Shown here: in pieces, positions 21,151 through 31,968 of the stretch | Layout: each line of letters begins with the position of its first letter | Numbering within the stretch: position 1 is the stretch's first letter | Assembly (NCBI GenBank): GCA_009746045.1 | Contig: RPFO01000213.1 | Location: 412,564 to 476,563, forward strand | Length of the DNA stretch: 64,000 nt | DNA from: Mesostigma viride | Taxonomy: Eukaryota; Streptophyta; Mesostigmatophyceae; Mesostigmatales; Mesostigmataceae | Reading direction: 5' to 3' | Notes under the pieces: model-generated | Databases searched by the model: none | The model's input: the letters and a program-made list of their open reading frames with translations, nothing else | What the model was told of the DNA's origin: nothing | Position numbers and translations under genes: made by a program

Positions 21151-22259
21151 GCTGCCGGCAAACACCATTCATCAGCCAAGCAATGATGGCACACGCCCAT
21201 GCACGAACAGGGAAAGTCAGTGTGCAGAGTCCAGGACGCAGCATACCAACAGCAGAGAGATGGATGGGTCAATGGCGAGCCATCAAATGCGTTGTTGATT
21301 AGTAGTATGATGGCCCACCGCACAGCTGACAGTGCTGACTCACTCACAATACAGGGGTCACCCGCAGTATCGCAACAAGAATCACAACTCAAAAAAAAAA
21401 AAATTATCATCCACTTCGATTAACCCAGGCAGGTATGGGCACACCATGGCACCTTCACTTCTCAAAAGTGATGTTTGGATGAGAAATGGGAGCGTGCTCG
21501 AGTATCGCAACACCTAGTTCCGCAACTGAAAACCCACCAATTCTAGAGTTCCGCAATGCAACAGAATCACAACAAACCTGGCAATCATACCAAAAGTACG
21601 CCGTACACCTGCGCCGGAAGGAATAAATTGTCGCCAATCGGCGTGCAGGTTCCGATATGTACATACTTGCAATAGTTAACGCCGTTGACGATTGATTTGC
21701 CGCGCGGTGTTCAGTTCAGTTCAGTGCATGGGATTCACGCGCGGAAGTCAGTGCAATAATGAACAAAAACAAAAGTGTGCCGCCTCATTGAATAATCAAC
21801 GACCTGTAATTAGTCTACAACCACTAACCTTTCGTTATCAAACAGTTCCCTATTCATCACGCGCGTCATCGTCTCGTCATGGCGCGTCATTACCCCGTTA
21901 TTGTCCCGCCGACATTACACAGCTATGGTCTTGAGGTATAGTCGGCGCCGTGCCATGTTAAGCAAACTGCGTTGTCTCATTCGCAGTGTGGTTTCATTAT
22001 GTCGCTCTTTCGAACGGGGATGCATTAGGCAACAATACTGGACAGATTCTGAAAGAGGGCGTGTTTGTGAAGTGGGGATGGCAGCGGCCCAGCATTTGCT
22101 GGCCGTGCGGGTGCAACTTTGAGGCGACTACATACATATATCGCCCTGAACCGTCTTTGTTAAAGCGGTGAGACAGTCCAGTGTTACAGTCTGGCCGCAG
22201 GCCGGGCAAGGGAAATGCTGTGTTCACCATGATGCTGCAGGCCGAGGATGGGTGGCTGC

Positions 22260-23035
22260 ATGGAAGCGTGAATGCTTGCATCGAATGGATGGCGGTGTCT
22301 GCAAGCATGGATTGCACGTGAATGTTCGCAGGATGGGTGGCAATTGCGTGGATGCTCGCAGGATGGGTGCTAATTACACGAATCGATATTGCATTAATGC
22401 TTGCAGGGATGGATGGTGTTTGCATGCATGGATACGTGAATGCTTGCGTGGATGGATGGTGTTTGCATGCATGGATGCGTAAATGCTTGCAGGCATGGGT
22501 GGTGTTTGCATGCATGGATACGTAAATGCTTGCAGGGATGGATGGTGTTTGCATGCATGAATGTGTGAATGCTTGCATGGGTGGATGGTGTTTGCATGCA
22601 TGGATGGGTGGTGTTTGCATGCATGGATACTGTACCTGAAAGCTTGGGGTGGATGGTGTTTGCATGCATGGATACGTGAATGCTTGCATGGGTGGATGGT
22701 GTTTGCATGCATGGATGCGCGAATGCTTGCACGGATGGGTGGTGTATGCATGCATGGATACGTGAATGCTTGCCTGGGTGGATGGTGTTTGCATGCATGG
22801 ATACGTGAATGCTTGCACGGATGGGTGGTGTTTGCAAGCATGGATACCTGAATGCTAGCATGGATGGATGGTGTTTGCATGCATGAATGTGTGAATGCTT
22901 GGGGTGGATGGTGTTTGCATGCATGGATACGTGAATGCTTGCGTGGATGGATGGTGTTTGCATGCATGGATGCATGAATGCTTGCTGGGATGGAAGTGAT
23001 TGCGTGCATGGATACGCGAATGCATGCATGAATGC
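22260..23035. repeat. Minisatellite, unit about 41 bp
   Basis: About 18 imperfect units built on ggatggtgtttgcatgcatg followed by gatacgtgaatgcttgc, with length variation from lost sub-blocks. Each unit carries the palindrome tgcatgca. Three reading frames of the minus strand remain open through it only because the unit lacks stops, so they are not genes. Confidence 0.93.
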
Positions 23036-24766
23036 GACCTAGGACAATGTAAGCACCTTTTAGGGATTAATATAGTGGTGAATATGGGCAGGCCCCCTGA
23101 CCCATGTGAGTCATACATGTATTCAAGGAGACAACGATTCCAGTCCATGGCAGGATATATAAAGGATACCAACCCCAAGTCGGTGGGGGTATGCATGTGA
23201 CCCAATTCAGTACAAGTGTAATAACAGTGATTCGGGCCGTGGCGCCAGCAACCCTGTCACTCAAGGTTACATTATAGATACTCATTCCATCTCCGCCTCC
23301 ACATCATTGAGGATGTATGTAATTTACGCGACAACTATTAATGGTCGCATGGTGGTCACGTGACGCCTGATCAACGCGTAGCGTCTGCGTGTCGTAATTT
23401 AATTTTTTAATATTAATGCACAGTCACCATTTTACCGCGCGCTGGCCTGCACTTAACCCTTGGATGACCAGTGTGTAACTCTACCCCTAATTATGGCTGG
23501 TTGCACCTTGCATGATAATGTCCAGAAACCAGCCTGATAACAATCTAGTGTCCATACTGGGACCAAAGCACACGCATATGTATAGGGAGTTACTTCGGGG
23601 TCATGTCATTAGTCATGTTGCAATGTCCTATCTATGGGTGCTAAATACAGCACTAATCTCAGGGGGGTGCACGGGTGCGATAAAAAAGACACTTACAATG
23701 CAATGTTAAGTGATAATACAATATTGGACGTCTTCACAAACCAAGGCCCAAATGCACACGTAGCAAGGGGTTGCAAGGGGCGGTGTTACCCATGCATCCA
23801 GAACATGAGAAATGACCTCCATATGCATGCCTAGGATGAAAATATACAAACACTGCATCGAACTTCTTTTCTACGTCAGCAAGGCACTGGGGCCTCCATA
23901 GATGTTGCATGGACTGCACACCTGCACAGGCGTCCTTTACTAGCAAAGCCAAAAGGCTGACATCAAACTGGCCATGATACCATCTTTCCTGAAGAATTTA
24001 GGCAATAGAAACCATCGTGCTACCATCTACAACTTTTTCATCTGGATGTTAAATCAATCGTCATTCTAGAAAATTAGGTACAGACGCAGCTAATCATGAA
24101 CAAAACTGACGAAAATCTTACGACGACGGTTGTACAAAACCACAACTACAAACTAGTACACAGGAGTAGTAAGCTAGCGAACTTAACACCACAAACCTTC
24201 AACAACGTGTCCGAGACTACTTACCGAATGATATAACGACTTTACCTTGTTGACGGTATCCGCAGGTACACTAAACTGCGCCATGCCAACACCGCAAAAA
24301 GAAGGCTAGCGGAAAGCTAGCAATCTCATGACAGAAAGGCAATCTCATCACTGCGTCGAGACTTTCCTGGCCCTGAACGATGATGAAATACGCGAAATAC
24401 ATCATACGATAACTACTGGTTGCGAAAAATTCAATGATACAGAAGCTAATAACAAGTGCTACCTTTCATCGTCACCCCCGTGATGATTAACGCGTGTAGA
24501 CGCAGTAAAAACCAGCCCGAGATAATGTGCGCTTCATTAGATGTTGCGCGACTGCGGCTATAGCATTTTTCTGACGCCGCTCATTTCAGTTCGGTTGATT
24601 CTTCGCGCCGGTCAGCCAAGGAGTGACATTGACATTCTTCACGTCGGGGTGTATCTTTAGTTGCGATACCACGCGTTGGCCGATTCGCAAGTTTTCGTCC
24701 AAATCGGTCCGCGCAAGAATCAGAACAAAAGTGTTTTTTGGTCCGCCTGGAAAGTTGCGTAGTTGC
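23036..24766. other. Interior of the TA-flanked element, including a lone TTAA-element end at 23,453
   Basis: TTAACCCTTGGATGACC at 23,453 resembles a TTAA-element start, and 23,500-23,680 matches, inverted, the right part of the TTAA-family DNA at 44,000-44,130. The opposite terminal repeat was not found. No gene was recognised in the rest. Confidence 0.45.
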
Positions 24767-24798
24767 GATTCTTGTTGCGATACTGCGGGTGACCCCTG

Positions 24799-25130
24799 TA
24801 CTGTACGTACCACAGGACGACGACAGCATGCACTACAAGATAGGCCAGATTGATCGCCTGGTCAGATGAGTCCAGAGCAAGTGTTGAACAGTCCAGTGTC
24901 CATCAATAAGAATGCCAGTTTCCACGCCTACAATAGGTAAGCCTTTCCAAACACACACACAGAAACCATCTCTGGGCGAGTTTGAGGGATGATGTGAGCA
25001 AACGGGCAGGGCAGGGCTTCGCTTGGCAGCATGTGTGGTTTAACCAGGTATTAAATGCCAACCACATGGGCTGGCTTGATTCGTAAGATATATTTGGGGC
25101 AAGCACAGGTTAACAAGCACACGATGAAGG
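24799..25130 (-). repeat. Flank of LRR unit 3 (duplicated non-coding part)
   Basis: Matches the DNA between units 1 and 2 (20,740-21,050) in the same orientation, for example ggatggacac/caataagaatgccagtttccacgcc and acacacacagaaaccatctctg. It shows that the duplicated unit is larger than the exon. Confidence 0.7.
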
Positions 25131-25139
25131 GTTGCTCAC

Positions 25140-25200
25140 AAGAATCTCAGGGACGTCAAAGACGCCAGCTCAGACGGGATGGTGCCAGATATAAAGTAGT
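25140..25200 (-). CDS. Leucine-rich-repeat exon, unit 3
   Basis: The minus strand reads SGTIPSELASLTSLRFL, followed by GTGAGC as splice donor (25,134-25,139). The upstream portion is shortened compared with other units. No continuation exon was found downstream on the minus strand. Confidence 0.55.
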
Positions 25201-25670
25201 TAGACTCAAGGTCACTGTGATGGCAAATGCACAAGCACCGACAGGGTCAGTGAAAGTCGGTGAAAGTCAGTGTGCAGTGTCCAGGACGCAACACACCCAA
25301 GCACAGACAAGAAATGGATGGGCAATGAGCCACAAACCTCTTGCACTATGATTGTTGTACGCACATGCAATCAAACTAAAACCGGGCCCACAATATATCA
25401 CGAAGAGTTCAATGTGAGGTGAACGCACAGGGCACTGTTGCTCTCTACCGCTACACAGTACCGCTCACACATTCACATCCACACGGTCCGTGTGCAAGGA
25501 TGCCAGACTTGCAGTACCCATTGATTAGTGCGCACAGCATGGAAGCCAATCCAAGCTCAGGTCAGCTAGGCAAGAACACATGGGACAAGAAGCACGTCTA
25601 CATATGCGGTGACTATGTAGCGCCACACGTAGACTAGTACTGTACTGTAAGTGCTAGTAAGTAGTAGAAT

Positions 25671-26044
25671 CAGTCCCGCCTTAAGTTCGGTACACCGGTT
25701 TATTTGCCAGGTAAACCAAACTTAAGGCGGGAACCCAACTTAAGGCCTAAAGTTACCATAGTTGCGACCCCCAGCCCTGCTGATGGACTTCAGGGTGCGT
25801 TTTGGTAGCTCTTGTCACGGCCGATCCAACTGCACTAAAGAATACACCGCCAATGTTGTAGTTCGTTTTGTAACTTGGATGCAAGTCATGTAACTGTAAC
25901 CCCCCACAGGTGAAGCACCACAGAGCCAATCCTGCATTCCAGACGAGGCGCCTAAAGTTGCGCTCGCCATGCCGCTGACCGCGACCCAACTTACATATGT
26001 CAGGAGGCCGGAGCTTAACTTAAGAAAACCCAAAGGCGGGACTG
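25671..26044. mobile_element. MITE with CAGTCCCGCC ends, copy 1
   Basis: A 374-bp segment bounded by CAGTCCCGCCTT and its complement AAAGGCGGGACTG. It has an internal small palindrome (ggtttatttgccaggtaaacc) and inner aacttaaggc repeats. The CAG start fits hAT or Tc1-like MITEs. A target duplication is not clear. It is part of the tandem LRR unit and was duplicated with it. Confidence 0.6.
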
Positions 26045-26163
26045 AGTCTGTACTTACTATAGCAAGTTAGTTATCCTACATACAGTAGCACTGCACTGGG
26101 CTGCTGGACATACTAAGATATTCAACCAGTGGCGCACAGGTTCACTGACGACCCATAACTCAC

Positions 26164-26260
26164 AGATTAACAAGGGACGTCAAAGACCCCAGCTCAGGTG
26201 GGATGGTGCCCTCCACATCGGACGAGTCATACATACTCCTGCCGGCAGACACCATGCACC
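26164..26260 (-). CDS. Leucine-rich-repeat exon, unit 4
   Basis: The minus strand reads DVEGTIPPELGSLTSLVNL, followed by GTGAGT at 26,158-26,163 as donor. The open frame continues upstream to an ATG at 26,369 through sequence shared with the other units (RHCTLTFPVGACAFAIMA). Likely an exon of a fragmentary LRR gene. Confidence 0.6.
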
Positions 26261-26695
26261 AGCGGGCCATGATGGCAAATGCACAAGCACCGACAGGGAA
26301 AGTCAGTGTGCAGTGTCTAGGACTCAACACACCCAAGCACAGACGAGAAATGGATGGGCAACGAGCCACAAACCTCTTGCACTATGATTGTACGCACATG
26401 CAATCAAACTGGAACCGGGCCCACAATATATATCACGAAGAGTTCAATGTGAGGTGAAGGCACAGGGCACTGTTGCTCTCTACCGCTACACATTACAGCT
26501 CACATGTATCCACATCCACACGGTCCGTGTGCAAGGATGCCAGACTTGCAGTACCCAATTAGTGAGCACAGCATGGAAGCCAATCCAAGCTCACAACTGG
26601 TCAGGCAAGAACACATGGGACAAGAAGCACGTCTACATATGCGGTGACTATGTAGCGCCACACGTAGACTAGTGAGTGCTAGTAAGTAGTAGAAT

Positions 26696-27070
26696 CAGTC
26701 CCGCCTTCAGTTGGGTTCGCCGGTTTATTTGCCGGGTAAACCAAACTTACATAAGGCGGGAACCCAACTTAAGGCCTAAAGTTACCATGAGTTGCGACCC
26801 CCAGCCCTGCTGATGGACTTCAGGGTGCGTTATGGTAGCTCTTGTCACGGCCGATCCAACTGCACTAAAGAATACACTGCCAATGTTGTAGTTCGTTTTG
26901 TAACTTTGATGTAAGTCATGTAACTGTAAACCCCCCGCAGGTGAAGCACCACAGAGCCAAACCTGCCAAACGTAGTGCATTACATTGGGCTCACCATGCC
27001 GCTGACCGCGACCCAACTTAAGGCGGGAGGCGGCCGGAGCTTAACTTAAGAAAACCCAAAGGCAGGACTG
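26696..27070. mobile_element. MITE with CAGTCCCGCC ends, copy 2
   Basis: A 375-bp near-copy of 25,671-26,044 at the equivalent place of the next tandem unit. One base of the right terminal repeat differs (ggcaggactg). Confidence 0.6.
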
Positions 27071-27327
27071 ACTGTACAAGTACTGGTAAGTTAGTTATCC
27101 TAGCACTGCACTGGGCTGCTGGACATAGATATTTAACCAGTGACACACAGGTTAACTGACGACCCATTACTCACAGCAGTTGCCTCGCTAACTCCCAGGG
27201 GCCTGGTAGTTCTACTTTACTAAGAAACAAAGAGCTAGGTCTAGCCTACTGTAGCACTGCAGGGCTGTTGGACACACATAATTGACCCTTGATACAGAGG
27301 TCAACTGATGACCCATACATAACTCAC

Positions 27328-27420
27328 AGTTCAACAAGGGACGTCAAAGACCCCAGCTCAGGTGGGATGGTGCCGCTCAGGAGGTTGTCATCCAAGACCC
27401 TGCCGGCAGACACCATGCAC
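27328..27420 (-). CDS. Leucine-rich-repeat exon, unit 5
   Basis: The minus strand reads DNLLSGTIPPELGSLTSLVEL, then GTGAGT at 27,322-27,327. This is the best-preserved repeat of the set. The frame opens at an ATG at 27,530. Upstream non-coding DNA (27,540-27,840) duplicates that of units 3 and 4. Confidence 0.62.
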
Positions 27421-27857
27421 AAGCGGGCCATGATGGCAAGTGCACAAGCACCGACAGAGAAAGTCAGTGTGCAGTGTCTAGGACGCAACACACCCGAGCA
27501 CAGACTAGAAATGGATGGGCAATGAGCCACAAACCTCTTGCACTATGATTGTTGTACGCACATGCAATCAAACTAAAACCGGGCCCACAATATATCACGA
27601 AGAGTTCAATGTGAGGTGAAGGCACAGGGCACTGTTGCTCTCTACCGCTACACAGTACCGCTCACATGCATCCACATCCACACGGTCCGTGTGCAAGGAT
27701 GCCAGACTTGCAGTACCCAATAATTAGTGCGCACAGCATGGAAGCGAATCCCAGCTCACAACTGGTCAGGCAAGAAACACATGGGACAAGAAGCATGTCT
27801 AGTACATATGCGGTGACTAATATGTAGCGCCACACGTAGCCTAGTAAGTGCTGGTAA

Positions 27858-28070
27858 TTATTATAAATAGTGACCGAACCTTTTTGCCAATTGGGCCATT
27901 AGGTTCGTCACTATTTATCCGGCGTAAACCACTCGCCAGTATGTATCAATTCCGCGACACGTTCTCGTGAACGTGGCGCGGAATTGATACCGGCGAATTG
28001 TTTATGCCGGATAAATAGTGACGGACCTAGTAGCCCAAGTGGCAAAAAGGTTCGGTCACTGTATATAATA
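27858..28070. mobile_element. Palindromic MITE, copy 1
   Basis: A 213-bp fold-back element: the arms start ttattataaatagtgaccg and are complementary to the centre, with cgttctcgtgaacg at the middle. Its right end is altered (cactgtatataatactg). The other copies are 28,282-28,499 and 37,627-37,838. Confidence 0.8.
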
Positions 28071-28136
28071 CTGTATATAATGTAGCTAAAACATCGTAGT
28101 GTGGGGGTCGATATCCATATCATACTGCTGGGGCTA

Positions 28137-28649
28137 CTGCACTACTGAATTTCGCCTTAACGATATTCCAACCGGGCATTTTCCCCTTCTGGCGCTTTCG
28201 TTTGGCCTTCTGGTATAAATCCTTCCGGTGTTCGAAAATACCCGTGTCACCACAGGGAGCCCCCGACTTACGAGGTCTTAGTTATTATAAATAGTGACCG
28301 AACCTTTTTGCCACTTGGGCCATTAGGTCCCTCACTATTTATCCGGCGTAAACCACTCGCCGGTATGTATCAATTCCGCGACACATTCACGTGAACTTAA
28401 CGCGGAATAGATACCGGCGAGTGGTTTACGCCGGATAAATAGTGACGGACCTAATGGCCCATTAAAGTGGCAAAAAGGTTCGGTCACTATTTATAATAAC
28501 TAAGACTTCGTAAGTCCGGGGCTCAAATCCCTGTGGTGAAACGGGTATTTCCGAACACCGGAAGGATTGATACCAGAAGGCCAAACGAAAGCGCCAGAAG
28601 GGAAAAATGCCCGGTTGGAATATTGTTAAGGCGAGATTCAGTACTGCAG
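28137..28649. repeat. 513-bp palindrome centred on palindromic MITE copy 2
   Basis: Flanks of 145 bp on either side of the MITE at 28,282-28,499 are inverted copies of each other (for example ccttctggcgctttcgtttgg against ccaaacgaaagcgccagaagg), so the whole region can fold into one long hairpin. Each flank contains a tRNA-like box B and arm (cgtaagtccggggctcaaat), which suggests a tRNA-derived sequence. Confidence 0.8.
28282..28499. mobile_element. Palindromic MITE, copy 2
   Basis: Arms start ttattataaatagtgaccg. Only one arm contains an extra TGTA (ggtatgtatcaatt against the partner aattgatacc), which points to an insertion after the element formed. Confidence 0.82.
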
Positions 28650-29305
28650 TTAGCATTTTGGGAAGCCAATATGCTAAGTAAACGCAGTTTGGAAAGACCT
28701 TTCCAACGCCGTGCTGACCGCCTGAAACAGACAAGGGACGAGAAAGTTATGAGGTCCCGAAGTCCTAGCCGTCCGCGGCCGACAGGGGTGCAGTCCTCTG
28801 GTCTAGTGGACTAGACACGTGGCCGGTCGGGCCTGCACAGGCTTAGCCTGTCCATCACGTGCCTGTGGTCCACGTCTACAGACCAGGAGGAGCAGCAGCC
28901 TGCGACTGGTGGGGTACTGAGACTGGCACAAGGCTGCAAGGATACTTGGCCTTGTGCACAGGCTTGTGACAGGTCCTGTACTTCCTAGGTTGCAGGTGTC
29001 TAGGCAAATCCAGCTCGTCCTGGCTCTGCACTGATGCCAGTGGACGTTGGGGATATGCTAGCAAGCCTGCAACGTGCCTCGTCACGCCCATGGGAACGAG
29101 GAGCAACAAAGAAGGATATAGCTTGGTCATGGGGGCGACCAAGCTATCTTGGCAAGCACGAACCGTGGGCGCCCACATTGGACGTGGAAGTGACCACCGT
29201 GGTCGTGACTTGGTGCACGGGTTAAAGGTTGCTACCTTGCAACTTTGGCTCATCTCGCCGGGTGAAAGACCTCGAGCTCACGCTCGCTGGGCGTTCTTAA
29301 CTCGT
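28650..29305 (+). repeat. Dispersed repeat B650, copy 1
   Basis: About 650 bp, repeated in the same orientation at 36,915-37,556 and partly at 34,726-35,240 inside the RNase H/RT region of the decayed Copia element. It starts agcattttgggaagcc and ends gggcgttcttaact. Ends are not TG...CA, so I do not call it an LTR. No coding domain. Confidence 0.75.
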
Positions 29306-31014
29306 ACTACTGCATTCCAGGTGTAATTTTCATGTCGGCAGACTTTCTGGCGATGACGCCTGAGCAGGAGTCTCCAAGCCGTCAGGATTCGTCGGTGCCG
29401 CCGGTGAGGGAAGGGCCGCTTTACCCTTTTACTCATCAGGCTATGTAACGCGTCAACCTTTGTGCAGGCCGCCCACGTGGCGAGAGGGCTTGCGGAAGGA
29501 GGTTGGGTCGCTGTGTTCGGCAACGCGACTCGGCCGTCGGCAAACGACCCGGTTGTGATGCGCGTGAGGGCGACGACTTCGCCAGGGGAAGCGAGTGCTC
29601 AGGGTCACCATTTAACGTCTCGTTGGCATTCGCGACGAGATAGCAGCCTTGATATATAGCCTGGACGTCGCGTACCAGGACGGGCACGTGACGCTGCAGG
29701 CTCTCGATTGGCCCGCGAGACCCTGGGCCAATTGGTCGCAGTCTGCTTGGGGGCGACAAGCTTGTACAATCATTGGGTGGCGACCAGCTCGTTGGGTGAG
29801 GGCACCGACGCTTCACACATCATTCGGGACGCACAGACGCGGGAGAGAGATAACCCGTGGTCCTCCGCATAGGTCGTTGTTCAAATGTGTGAGCATTTGG
29901 TGAATATTCTTATACAAGAATCCCATGGCCACGCTGACCACTGGGCTATCACCACGAGACCGGCGGGGATCTAGTCCACCTTATAGACACGCCCCGGGTG
30001 CTGAGTGCGCCAGGAGCGATTGGGCCTACCGTCAGCGTGATCACCGGACGAGAGGTCACTGCTGAGGATTTCCACGAGCAGTTTGTGGATCGCCCTGCGG
30101 GCATTATTGCCAGGTCGTCTCAGCAAATCGACGAGGGAGACGGCACGCAGGAGGGATATTCAGCTCGGCAACGGGCAGAGTTCCATACATGTATCCCAGC
30201 AGAGCCGTCCGGATCACGACTTTGCACTGTGTGGGCGGGGGTCCTATGTACAACGAGAGGCGTGGTGGTGGAGGCCGTTGGGTACTGTAAGGAACCTCGA
30301 GTGGTATTGCCGTGGCAGCGAGCCTAGGGTGCCGGTTGAGCAGTCATCAGATGGGCGACCGGTTAGCCGGGTGCTTGGACCTTCGAGGCGGAGGTGCGAG
30401 CAGTTCCAAGGGTTGGGACACCAATGGCGCTCAGTGCGCAGGAGCGAGCGCAGGAGGCAGACGCAGACGCTGCGTTGGAGGAGCTGCCAGCAGCTCTTCC
30501 GGCGAGGCCAGTGCTTGAGTTTGTTCTTCTGATTCTTTCGCCTATATTGTCTGATTCCTTCGCCTATATTGTTACGTCGTCAATCTGTGTATAATGCCTT
30601 GTGGAAAGACCGGCGACGGCGACGAGGGCGAGGCGGAGGCACCTGGTGTGGAATTAACCCAGGAGCCACGGAAGGACAAGGAGCCAATGGTAGGGGATGC
30701 CATCCCTGCCAGCGACGGCGATGGTGGAACGCGGCCTGGAAGCAAGAGGAAGCATGAAGACACGGTGGAGGACGCGAGGAAGGCGCGGGCAATACATGGC
30801 CAACTGATGCAGTGACGGTGGCGAATGGATAGCCAACTGGGGAGAAGCGTAAGAGAGACGCCTCTTCTGACCTCGGGTAATGGTAAGAAGCCTCACGTTG
30901 AGTTGCCCTCCCCCATGCCTGCTGGCCCTAGTGGTGCTGTTGTTGTGGCACCCACTGAGTGAAGCGGTAAAGGCGTTGCCAGGGGCGAGGCCTCACATGA
31001 GTGCTGTGTCTGTC
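29306..31014. other. Unrecognised DNA upstream of the decayed Copia element
   Basis: Long stretches are GC-rich and read as broken frames. The segment gcagagccgtccggatcac at 30,203 also occurs at 47,126 in the DIRS-like ORF1, so 29,990-30,530 may be a fragment of a related gag. A short frame at 30,594-30,815 is rich in charged residues (GDGDEGEAEAPG, GSKRKHEDTVED), possibly the start of a gag-like protein. Confidence 0.35.
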
Positions 31015-31232
31015 ATGAATGGGCAGAAACCACTTAATATGTAGCACAGGAGGCATTTGCATGACAAGTGGTTGGAAGACATGGAGTTAGTTGTTCTCTC
31101 CGTGGATCCCACGGTCAATCTGGTACATGTTTTCCGCACATCCACGGCTAACAGAGATTCATCAGATCGTGTCAGGGAGAAGGCTAGGACAGCTGTCAAG
31201 GACAAGCTGACCTGGGGCCAGTCCTAGAGGGT

Positions 31233-31964
31233 TTGAGGGAAGAGTTCTCTGACAAGGTGCTCAACCTCACCAACTACTATAATAAACACCAGTATGACAC
31301 CTTTGAGATTATAGGCCCGGTGGCAGAGGAGTGGGCTCGGCTCAACCGTATCAGAGACAAAGGAGCCAAGTATGGCTTCCTGGTCACAGATAGAGCCTTG
31401 GCAGACTACTTCCTGGACCGCATGGCCTTGAGTGTGGATGGTGGGAACAGTGCACGCATGCTTCTCAACCAGACTGATGGCTTTCTGCGTGCTCTGGAGC
31501 TCGTGATCCTCAGCATTAGGAAGGCAGACCCTGCTTGCCAGGCCATCCAGTCCCACGGCAGCAATGCCACCTCCAATGTGCAGGGCCAAGGAGATGTCCC
31601 CGGGTACCCAGCCCGCAGTGGGGCAAGGCCTAACAAGCGTAGGCGCTTCAGGCGCGAGAGGCATGGGGCTCAGGGTGGAAAAGGGCAAGGTTCCCAAGGA
31701 GGGGTTGGGGGCCAGCAAGCTGGTGGTCAGCAGGGTAAGGGTGGCCAGGGGCAAGGCAAGGGCCAAGCTCCAGGCAACCAGGGCAAGCAGGGTGGGCAGT
31801 CTCAGGGTGGCCATGGGAAGCCTGGCAAGGGGGCTGGGTCTGGGAGTGGGAAGAAAGGTGGTGCCTGCTTTGTGTGTGGCAAGGAGGGTCACTGGTGTCG
31901 TGAGTGCCCTGACAAGAACAAGGCCAAGCCTGCTGGGGCAAGAGGTCAGTCTGGGCAGCAGTGA
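31233..31964 (+). CDS. gag: Gag of Copia-type element 2 (N-terminus broken)
   Basis: A 243-residue open frame. Residues 1-120 resemble a capsid (helical, charged), 125-205 are Gly/Gln-rich, and near 208 a CCHC knuckle, CFVCGKEGHWCREC, matches knuckle 1 of element 1 (CFVCGKSGHMAANC). Upstream, 31,015-31,230 reads as the probable N-terminal part in broken frames (WLEDMELVVLSVDPTVNLV). It ends at UGA 31,962, followed by CUG. The same frame then stays open to 32,336, so gag and pol are in register as in element 1. Confidence 0.75.
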   Translation: MREEFSDKVLNLTNYYNKHQYDTFEIIGPVAEEWARLNRIRDKGAKYGFLVTDRALADYFLDRMALSVDGGNSARMLLNQTDGFLRALELVILSIRKADPACQAIQSHGSNATSNVQGQGDVPGYPARSGARPNKRRRFRRERHGAQGGKGQGSQGGVGGQQAGGQQGKGGQGQGKGQAPGNQGKQGGQSQGGHGKPGKGAGSGSGKKGGACFVCGKEGHWCRECPDKNKAKPAGARGQSGQQ

Positions 31965-31968
31965 CTGG
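31962..31968 (+). promoter_or_regulatory. Candidate readthrough stop (UGA CUG G) between gag and pol
   Basis: Same position and same codon (UGA, then CU-purine) as in element 1. The downstream frame is open for a further 370 bases despite decay elsewhere. Confidence 0.5.

Larger units (their letters stand above)
21352..24798. mobile_element. TA-flanked element with 38-bp terminal inverted repeats
   Basis: The left end starts CAGGGGTCACCCGCAGTATC at 21,352. The complement of the same sequence ends at 24,798, and the ends match over 38 bp with one mismatch. The flanks read caca-a-TA before and TA after. The homologous uninterrupted units (for example near 20,735) have a single TA there, so the target is TA as in the Tc1/mariner superfamily. 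Repeated cgcaac motifs near both ends may be binding sites. The interior contains a minisatellite and a possible TTAA element end but no transposase, so it is non-autonomous or heavily decayed. Confidence 0.65.

Noticed and set aside
22374-23029. Two overlapping 211-residue and one 273-residue minus-strand frames (His/Cys/Ile-rich repeats)
   Set aside because: They are the minisatellite read in three frames. The unit simply lacks stops, and no single frame is favoured.
22260-23035. CRISPR array
   Set aside because: Repeats are contiguous, without unique spacers of constant length, and the DNA is eukaryotic.
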